Assembly (NCBI RefSeq): GCF_030077735.1
Contig: NZ_JASJEU010000013.1
Location: 62,001 to 126,000, forward strand
Source: Gordonibacter faecis
GTDB lineage: Bacteria; Actinomycetota; Coriobacteriia; Coriobacteriales; Eggerthellaceae
Direction of reading: 5' to 3'
DNA length: 64,000 nucleotides
Under the pieces are notes generated by a model. It was not told the origin of the DNA. It ran no database searches and saw only the letters and a program-made list of their open reading frames with translations. This document shows positions 58,746-64,000 of the stretch, one piece after another. Position 1 is the stretch's first letter. Each line of letters begins with the position of its first letter. The position numbers were made by a program, and so were the translations under genes.

Positions 58746-59885
58746 ATGATCGGGAAGGACCTGCCGAAAGGAACTGCCCTCGATTCGGTAGAGAAGTACG
58801 ACGCCAAAGGGGGTTAGCTCTACTTCGTCACATTCTCTGCAGAGCCCGACACGCTTTCGAGTGCGAGGGCTTTGTCTCGTCTCAGAGATTCTCTGCCTGC
58901 CAAAAAGCACGTGCGAATTTTACGAGACGATGCCTCTTCTAGATTTGCGAAGGCTCTGTATCCCAAGTTGGCAGACTATGAGCGTGCTCTTCGGCGGGTG
59001 CTCACCCTCTCGATGTGCGCCGAACATGACAATTTCGAAGACAAGCTGGTAAAGAACCTAGAGGAGGCGACTCTCAGCGAGCTCGGTTTGAGGCTATTTT
59101 ATAGCGACGCCTTCAAAGAAGAGGTTTCCAGGCTAGTGAACCAGAAGGGTCCCATCTCCAAATCCGATGTTTTGGAAAGGATAGAGGGGATTGAAGAGCG
59201 AACCGTCTGGACTGACCTGTTCGACGGCAGAGAGTTGAAAGGCGTGTGGGAGAATTTCAGGGCAATAAACAAGATAAGAAACAAAGTCATGCACCACAGG
59301 ACGATCTTGGCCAAGGAGTATGACGAGGCGAAGGAGTTGCTGGCTGAATCGACTGACGAGCTCGAAGCCTACGCCAACCATATACACGAAGACCCCAGCT
59401 ATCCGAAACGCCATTCCGCCAATGCCCTTAGCGCTGCGCGCCTCTTGGGGGGCAACTATGCGTCGGAGATTGCCGGTGCCCAGGTCTTCCTGGATAAAAT
59501 CGCTCCTCTTCTATCTTCGCAGAGTTTTGCGGATTATTACGCTCTATCCGATTCGGCATCTGCCGCAGCTAAAGCCCTCTCGCAATCAGTCGCCACGATT
59601 GACCCGTCCAGGCTTTCCGCGGTCTCGAGCCTAGCCGAAACACTAAGCGAAAGCATCACGAAGATCCAAGGCCCAGCCCTACAGGCAGCGATTAGCCAAT
59701 TGGCGCAGAATACCATTCCGTCCGGTTTGACGACGAGCCTGCCTGCTTCAGCTGCTTTAGCTCGCGAGCAATCCAATCCTCTCGAAGATGATGACGAGGA
59801 GAAAGGCCAAGGCGAATCGCATGATAGAGACTCTTCCGAAAGCGAAGAAAGCTCAGGAGAGGAACGAAAGGAAGGGTTTGATTAG
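58746..59885 (+). pseudogene. HEPN-type defence gene with in-frame TAG
   Basis: ATG 58746, after AAGGAG, encodes 23 residues (MIGKDLPKGTALDSVEKYDA...), then TAG (58815-58817). The same frame continues without another stop to 59885 (…LYFVTFSAEPDTLS…). The body has the HEPN RNase motif Rx4H as RNKVMH (R136 and H141 counting from the TTG at 58872), flanked by helices typical of HEPN toxins. The C-terminal 50 residues are Glu/Ser-rich and disordered. A shorter 337-residue product could start at TTG 58872. Either a nonsense mutant or amber read-through; a mutant is likelier. Confidence 0.6.
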
Positions 59886-60494
59886 CGCATAGATCTTGCG
59901 GCTGCGACCCTGCAGCGCATACGCTGTCTGCGCTATGGTTTTGCGAAACCGCTGAGGGCCGTTTCGGGTCGCAAGCCTCCTGCTGCTACTCGAGAGGAGT
60001 GGTTGCGAAACCAGCTCGTTTTCGTGAGTTTGCGAGAATGACGCTTCCAGGCTCTCCACCAGGGGCATCTGCCATTCTCGAGTTTCGTTTTTCCAGGTGA
60101 GTTTCGTTTGAGTTTCGCCGATTTTCGACGGCACCTGCAAGCGTCCCGCCATCATTGCCTTTCATCGGCTTGCAGGTTCTTCGGTTCGCGTCGGTTCTCT
60201 TCGGTTCCGTTCAAGTCGTTTCAGGCTTGTTTGACCCATGCCCGTTTGCCATGGGGTGGCATCCGATCATGCGTCTACCTGCGGAAACGGGAAGGCTCCT
60301 CGTTTTTCTCGAAGAGCCTTTTGAGTTTTTACCCGATTGCGAAACCATGTGGCTTGCAGGTGCGGCGGTTCCGAAACGTCCCCATCGGTTGCCATCGGAA
60401 CCGTACGAAACCGTATGAAAAACAAGAACAAATGTTCTATTACTATTCCCACTCGGCAAATTCAGATATATGGGAGCGTATTTAGGGTGATTTT
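59886..60494. other. Gene-free region with clustered CGAAAC/GTTTCG motifs
   Basis: About 600 bases with no credible gene. GTTTCG or its complement CGAAAC occurs about ten times between 59940 and 60415, including three copies of TTGCGAAACC (near 59940, 60003 and 60337). GGCTTGCAGGT also occurs twice (60167 and 60350). It separates chromosomal accessory DNA from the Firmicutes-type element to the right, so it may be a boundary, integration or replication region. Confidence 0.4.
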
Positions 60495-60534
60495 GCAGGC
60501 AAAACATTCGCAAATATATTAATGTTTTGCCTGC
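60495..60534. repeat. 14-bp perfect hairpin
   Basis: GCAGGCAAAACATT (60495-60508) and AATGTTTTGCCTGC (60521-60534) are perfect reverse complements with a 12-base AT-rich loop. It may be a terminator or an end structure of the mobile element. Confidence 0.6.
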
Positions 60535-60655
60535 TTATTTGAGGCAGTACGCTTTCTTAGTATCAAAATAGTATCACAAAAACCGAGAAATTGCAAGGGT
60601 TTCAGGCCATAAACGGCCACAATCAAAACTTCCCTCAATTTGATGTAAGTTTCTG

Positions 60656-60899
60656 TCGAAATGGGTCTCAAATCGAGACCCATTTCGACCACCGCCTGGG
60701 AGCGTAAACGCTCCCAGGCAATAGGGGATTGATTTCCGCCCCGGCGGAAATCAATCCCACCATGGGACGCAATTCGACCTAAAATCAAAGGAGGCGGGCA
60801 AGCACTTCTGGTGCTTGCCCGCCTTGATAACCGCAGAGCAAGGCCGGGCGGGGCGGTCAATGGCGGCGCACTTGTGCGCCGTTCATCTCGACCATTGAC
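60656..60899. repeat. Array of five perfect hairpins
   Basis: In 244 bases: 14 bp (60656-60669/60675-60688), 11 bp (60694-60704/60709-60719), 16 bp with a two-base loop (60725-60740/60743-60758), 14 bp (60792-60805/60811-60824), and 8 bp (60864-60871/60874-60881) nested in an outer 8-bp stem (60856-60863/60892-60899). All stems are perfect, with loops of 2-5 bases except the outer one. There is no open frame that explains them. The array follows the arsC stop in the direction of that operon's transcription. Confidence 0.7.
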
Positions 60900-60924
60900 A
60901 GCCCCGACTGGATTTGCTATCCAT

Positions 60925-61338
60925 CTAAAGAAGTGCGTTGTGTTCTATTCGATTTCTTAGATTATCAATTTTTTCTTTGATAGACTGGATTATCTCCAAA
61001 AATGCTTTGTCTGATTTTCCTGTCGGATCGTCAAGCCCCCAATCCTCCCGGTGCTTGCAGGGTAGATAGGGGCAGGCCACATTGCACCCCATTGTTATTA
61101 CAATGTCTACGGGCGGAAGTTCGTTCAGCAATTTGCTATATTGCGTCTGCTCCATGTCAATGCCATAGAGTTGTTTTATCAGCCGAACTGCGTCCTGGTT
61201 GATCTGCGGCACAGTCTCCGTGCCAGCGGAGTAACTTTCAAATACATCGGAGGCCAGATACTTTCCGAGTGCCTCGGCGATTTGGCTCCGGCAGGAATTG
61301 TGGACGCAGATAAACGCCACCTTGGGTTTTTGACCCAT
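60925..61338 (-). CDS. arsC: Arsenate reductase, thioredoxin-coupled type
   Basis: A 137-residue protein of the low-molecular-weight phosphatase fold. The P-loop is CVHNSCRS (residues 11-18), and the resolving cysteines are in GCNVACPYLPC, as in the B. subtilis/S. aureus ArsC class. It reduces arsenate to arsenite using thioredoxin. It is the last gene of an operon (arsR, permease, thioredoxin, arsC) and starts three bases after the thioredoxin-like gene. Confidence 0.92.
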   Translation of the reverse strand: MGQKPKVAFICVHNSCRSQIAEALGKYLASDVFESYSAGTETVPQINQDAVRLIKQLYGIDMEQTQYSKLLNELPPVDIVITMGCNVACPYLPCKHREDWGLDDPTGKSDKAFLEIIQSIKEKIDNLRNRIEHNALL

Positions 61339-61341
61339 ACG

Positions 61342-61683
61342 TCATCCCCTGACCTTTTGAATGAGGGCTTTTACCTCATCTTTTTTCAAAACCTTACCAT
61401 AGGACATGACCTTGCCATCTACCACAAGGGCAGGGGTGGTCATCACGCCATAGGCGGCGATCTGCGAGAAGTCCGTTACATGGTCTATGGTCGTGTCCAT
61501 ATTCAGTTCCGCAAGCGCCGCTTTGGTGGCATCTTCCAACGCATGACACTTCGCGCAGCCAGCCCCCAGCACTTTGATCCCAGCAGTTGTTTTTGCGGCC
61601 TCTGCCTGGGCCATCTTTTCGGGTGTGCAGCCGCTCCCACAGCAGCAACTTTTTTCCTCTTTCTTCTTGTTAAACAGTCCCAT
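61342..61683 (-). CDS. Small redox-active thioredoxin (TM0996 type)
   Basis: A 113-residue protein. A Cys-rich tether (KSCCCGSGC, residues 12-20) precedes a compact thioredoxin fold with active site CAKC and the cis-Pro loop TTPALVVDGK. Proteins of this type accompany ArsP-like permeases in Firmicutes. Probably supplies electrons to ArsC or handles metalloids for the permease. Ribosome site AAGGAGG. Confidence 0.9.
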   Translation of the reverse strand: MGLFNKKKEEKSCCCGSGCTPEKMAQAEAAKTTAGIKVLGAGCAKCHALEDATKAALAELNMDTTIDHVTDFSQIAAYGVMTTPALVVDGKVMSYGKVLKKDEVKALIQKVRG

Positions 61684-61702
61684 AGCGAATTACCTCCTTA
61701 GA

Positions 61703-62704
61703 TTAAATCAAAATGAATTGAAACGCATTGAACAGGTAGCCAACAATGATAATGCCAATCGTACAAATGCCAATAAAGAGTGCCAGTAGTTTGGGTTTCA
61801 CAGCCTTGCGGAGCATGATAAGGGACGGCAGGGACAAGGTAGTAACAGCCATCATAAAGGAAAGAACGGTACCCAGTTGTGCCCCCTTAGAAAGTAGTGC
61901 CTCTGCAACAGGAATGGTGCCGAAAATATCTGCGTACATGGGGATACCAACGATTGTAGCGAGAATCACACCAAAAGGATTGTTGCTGCCAAGTACGGTT
62001 TCAATCCAACTTTCCGGTATCCAGTTGTGGATTAGCGCACCGATCCCGACACCAACCAGAATATAGGGGAACACTTTCTTGAAGGTGCCCAGCATTTGTT
62101 CCTTTGCGTAGGTGAGCCTTTCCCGGATCGTCAGGTCAGGAGACCCAATGTCGACGCTGCCAGCCGAAAGCACAAAACTTTCAACGTACTTTTCCATATG
62201 CAGTTTCTCAATCATGGTGCCGCCGACAACTGCGATAACAAGCCCAAGGATCACATAGACGATCGCCACTTTTGCACCGAAAATGCTCATTAACAAGACA
62301 AGACTTCCTAAATCGACCATCGGTGATGAAATCAAAAAGGAGAACGTCACACCCAAGGGAAGTCCCGCACTGGTAAAACCGATGAACAGCGGGATAGATG
62401 AACAGGAGCAAAAGGGGGTCACTGTTCCCAGCAGAGCGGAGATGATGTTCGCCCAGATCCCATGAAAACGACCTAAAATGCGCTTACTTCGCTCGGGTGG
62501 AAAATAACTTTGAATATAGGAGATTGCAAAAATCAATACGCAGAGCAGCACCGTGATTTTCAAGACATCGTAGATAAAAAACTGGACGCTGCCGCCAATG
62601 CGCCCATTTACATCCAAGCCCAGTGCCGACAGCCCAATGCCGAGAAGTTCGTTCAGCCATTTCATGCCAAGCATCTGATCTTGAATAAAGTCCCATACGC
62701 CCAT
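61703..62704 (-). CDS. ArsP-type permease (DUF318)
   Basis: A 333-residue inner-membrane protein with about eight to ten hydrophobic segments. The signature TPFCSCSSIPLFIGFTSAG, with its Cys pair, marks the SO_0444/ArsP permease family, some members of which export trivalent organoarsenicals (established). A second motif is GVGIGALIHNWIP. An ArsR-type palindrome lies 35 bases upstream of the start, so the gene may have its own regulated promoter inside the operon. Confidence 0.9.
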   Translation of the reverse strand: MGVWDFIQDQMLGMKWLNELLGIGLSALGLDVNGRIGGSVQFFIYDVLKITVLLCVLIFAISYIQSYFPPERSKRILGRFHGIWANIISALLGTVTPFCSCSSIPLFIGFTSAGLPLGVTFSFLISSPMVDLGSLVLLMSIFGAKVAIVYVILGLVIAVVGGTMIEKLHMEKYVESFVLSAGSVDIGSPDLTIRERLTYAKEQMLGTFKKVFPYILVGVGIGALIHNWIPESWIETVLGSNNPFGVILATIVGIPMYADIFGTIPVAEALLSKGAQLGTVLSFMMAVTTLSLPSLIMLRKAVKPKLLALFIGICTIGIIIVGYLFNAFQFILI

Positions 62705-62738
62705 ACAAAAACCTCACTTTCCATTTCATGGACAACAT

Positions 62739-62754
62739 ATCAAAACTTTTTGAT
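62739..62754. promoter_or_regulatory. ArsR-type operator, site 1
   Basis: ATCAAAACTTTTTGAT, a near-perfect palindrome between arsR and the permease gene. The same pattern (ATCAAA-N4-TTTGAT/A) lies twice upstream of arsR. Confidence 0.6.
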
Positions 62755-62796
62755 GTATTGTGCCGAAGGAAACGCCATCTAAATTAGATGGCGTTT

Positions 62797-63111
62797 CTAT
62801 CCACAACGGGGACAGGTACTCTCTTGTTCTGCATCTGGAGTTGTCAATTTTTTCAGCAGTTCTATTGCATAGTCCCTACCTGAAGAACTCAGTCGGTAGT
62901 GCGTCCATTTGCCCTCTTGACGACTGACGACAATGCCGGAATCGCAGAGGATTTTCATATGGTAAGAGAGGCCGGACTGCGTTAAATCCAACGGCTCTTG
63001 CAGGACACAAGCACACTTTTCACCGCTCCTTAACTGTTCCAGGATTGCAAGCCGTTTCGGATCGCAGAGAGCCTTGAATACTTTTGCCTGTTCCTGATAC
63101 GCTGTCCCCAT
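62797..63111 (-). CDS. arsR: ArsR-family metalloregulator
   Basis: A 104-residue winged-helix repressor. KCACVLQEPLDLTQSGLSYH carries the two metal-site cysteines (CAC, also found in arsenic sensors) and the recognition helix; the wing follows at QEGKWTHYRL. A further CPRC at the C-terminus might add a metal site. ATG 63111 with GAGGTGAGAAC upstream is preferred to the in-frame ATG at 63129. Palindromes on both sides fit autoregulation. Confidence 0.9.
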   Translation of the reverse strand: MGTAYQEQAKVFKALCDPKRLAILEQLRSGEKCACVLQEPLDLTQSGLSYHMKILCDSGIVVSRQEGKWTHYRLSSSGRDYAIELLKKLTTPDAEQESTCPRCG

Positions 63112-63124
63112 GTTCTCACCTCGC

Positions 63125-63140
63125 ATCAAATAATTTTGAT
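63125..63140. promoter_or_regulatory. ArsR-type operator, site 2
   Basis: ATCAAATAATTTTGAT, palindrome 14 bases upstream of the arsR start and next to ACTAGTATATGC, a possible promoter on either strand. Confidence 0.6.
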
Positions 63141-63182
63141 ATGACTAGTATATGCAGCAACGTCTCGTTTGTCAACAGTTCA

Positions 63183-63198
63183 ATCAAAATTTTTTGAA
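63183..63198. promoter_or_regulatory. ArsR-type operator, site 3
   Basis: ATCAAAATTTTTTGAA, third member of the palindrome set, directly after the relaxase stop codon and about 45 bases upstream of site 2. Confidence 0.5.
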
Positions 63199-63199
63199 G

Positions 63200-64000
63200 T
63201 CACCGCCCTCCCCGGTCAAGGGAGCGCCGGGGCCGTTTGCGGCCTTTCTCCGCCTGTTCCCTCTGCTTGTCGGCCTCCACAGCCGCCTGCACCTGTTCCG
63301 GGCCAAAGACCCGCTTGACACGTGTATAGTCGGCGGATATCTGCCGCAGTTTTTTATTCTCCATCTTCACCTCCATCAAGCGGTCAGACAGGCGGGCGTT
63401 GCCCTCCCGCACCCGGTCATAGTCCCCTTGCAGACGGTCAAACTTCCCTTTTAGATCGATGTACTTGCGGAACAGGGAGCGCAGCACCTTGACGATCTTC
63501 GCCAGCAGGGGCTTTGCCTTTTTCTCCCGGTAGGACTTGGCGCTCTCCAGTGTCCCGGCCTCCGGCAGAATTTCCTCCGGGTCGGTGGAGAAGTCTGCCG
63601 CCAGCCGCTCCATGTCCTTCACCGCCGGGGCCAGTTCTTTCAGCCGCCGCTCCTGGCTCTCCACCTGGCTCTCTTTCTCCGCCTTGACTGTCTCCAGGGC
63701 GGCGATCTCTTTCGCCCTCTGCCCCTTCTTGTAGTCCAGCACAGACAGGTGCTTGTCGTGGGTGCCCTTGTCCTCCCACTCTATCCCGTGGCGCTCCATC
63801 AGGTTGGAGAGTTGCTCTTTCTCCGAGCGCACCCACTGGCTCCACTCCGTGTCCCCTCTGGTGCCGCCCTTGAAACCCTGGGCCGCCAATGCCTGTTTCA
63901 GAGATACCCGTGTGTCCAGCCCCCGCTTGCTCCCGGTAGTGAACGGCACAAAGTCGATGTGCAGATGGGGCGTGGCCTCGTCCATGTGGAGGTGGGCCGA
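63200..64000 (-). CDS. MobV/Pre-type relaxase, C-terminal part
   Basis: The frame is open to the right edge, so the N-terminus lies outside the window. The visible 260-odd residues start in the catalytic metal-binding motif HMDEATPHLHIDFVP (the HxHxH-like core of Pre/Mob relaxases). They continue with QALAAQGF and a long charged coiled coil (KAEKESQVESQERRLKEL…), ending in a basic tail. Such enzymes nick oriT of mobilizable plasmids and integrated elements. The high-GC, clostridial style of the gene indicates that the arsenic cassette travelled on this element. Confidence 0.88.
   Translation of the reverse strand, partial: SAHLHMDEATPHLHIDFVPFTTGSKRGLDTRVSLKQALAAQGFKGGTRGDTEWSQWVRSEKEQLSNLMERHGIEWEDKGTHDKHLSVLDYKKGQRAKEIAALETVKAEKESQVESQERRLKELAPAVKDMERLAADFSTDPEEILPEAGTLESAKSYREKKAKPLLAKIVKVLRSLFRKYIDLKGKFDRLQGDYDRVREGNARLSDRLMEVKMENKKLRQISADYTRVKRVFGPEQVQAAVEADKQREQAEKGRKRPRRSLDRGGR

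Noticed and set aside
60519..60860. 113-codon leftward ORF
   Set aside because: It runs through the five-hairpin array, has no ribosome site and no protein motif. The palindromic DNA explains the open frame.
1..64000. General recoding of TAG as a sense codon
   Set aside because: glmM and fdhA, among others, end in TAG with well-conserved C-termini, so TAG is a normal stop here.

Overview
This 64 kb window looks like the chromosome of an anaerobic, high-GC actinobacterium, most likely of the Coriobacteriia (Eggerthellaceae-like). This rests on high GC and GC3 in the housekeeping genes, meso-diaminopimelate dehydrogenase, a selenocysteine-containing cytosolic formate dehydrogenase, LuxR-type and Tat-lipoprotein genes, and clostridial-type mobile DNA at the right end. 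The taxonomic placement is inferred, because no rRNA or tRNA gene is present.

Region 1-15.8 kb is mostly core genome: the 3' end of hisE, glmM, a LuxR-type regulator divergent from a nitrilase-family hydrolase, an EamA transporter, a three-gene ABC importer of the NMT1/SsuA type, a BioB-like radical SAM enzyme, ppk1 and ppx (polyphosphate metabolism), and a WYL regulator. The spacers around glmM and the EamA gene carry a diverged intergenic repeat family, a 35-bp tandem repeat and a structured MITE-like element.

Region 15.8-31.7 kb mixes accessory and core genes: a protein with two NERD nuclease-like halves; a two-gene formate dehydrogenase operon whose catalytic subunit reads through an in-frame TGA followed at once by a SECIS-type hairpin; ddh; a PurF paralogue that has lost its glutaminase cysteine but kept the four Fe-S cysteines; nhaC; thpR; helD; and a peptide-deformylase-like gene with an altered HExxH motif. 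Two unrelated genes (the NERD gene and a small membrane-protein gene) share the upstream palindrome GTCCCA-N4-TGGGAC, and a third has a related direct repeat.

Region 31.7-43.9 kb is an AT-richer defence island: a TOTE-type primase-helicase with an apparent internal deletion, a small DUF6429-like gene interrupted by TAG, a GmrSD-type DUF262/DUF1524 protein, a complete type III restriction-modification pair, and a frameshifted nuclease-NACHT pseudogene.

Region 43.9-53.2 kb is a transport locus: AraC regulator, ECF transporter (double ATPase, T subunit, MptD-type S subunit), a second AraC regulator, a pair of half-size ABC transporters of the YbtP/YbtQ or IrtAB kind, and a DtxR/MntR regulator. 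Uptake of a metal or metal chelate is the most economical reading.

Region 53.2-60.5 kb holds further accessory DNA: a small HTH gene and a shortened second copy of it bracket a PHP-ATPase fusion with a small acidic partner (a defence candidate). After these come a TetR gene with operator-like repeats on both sides, a gene remnant, and a HEPN-type gene interrupted by TAG.

Region 60.5-64 kb is a different kind of DNA: a run of five perfect hairpins, an arsenic-type operon (arsR, permease, redox-active thioredoxin, arsC) with three matching palindromic operators, and the truncated end of a MobV/Pre relaxase. This is a mobilizable element of Firmicutes type.
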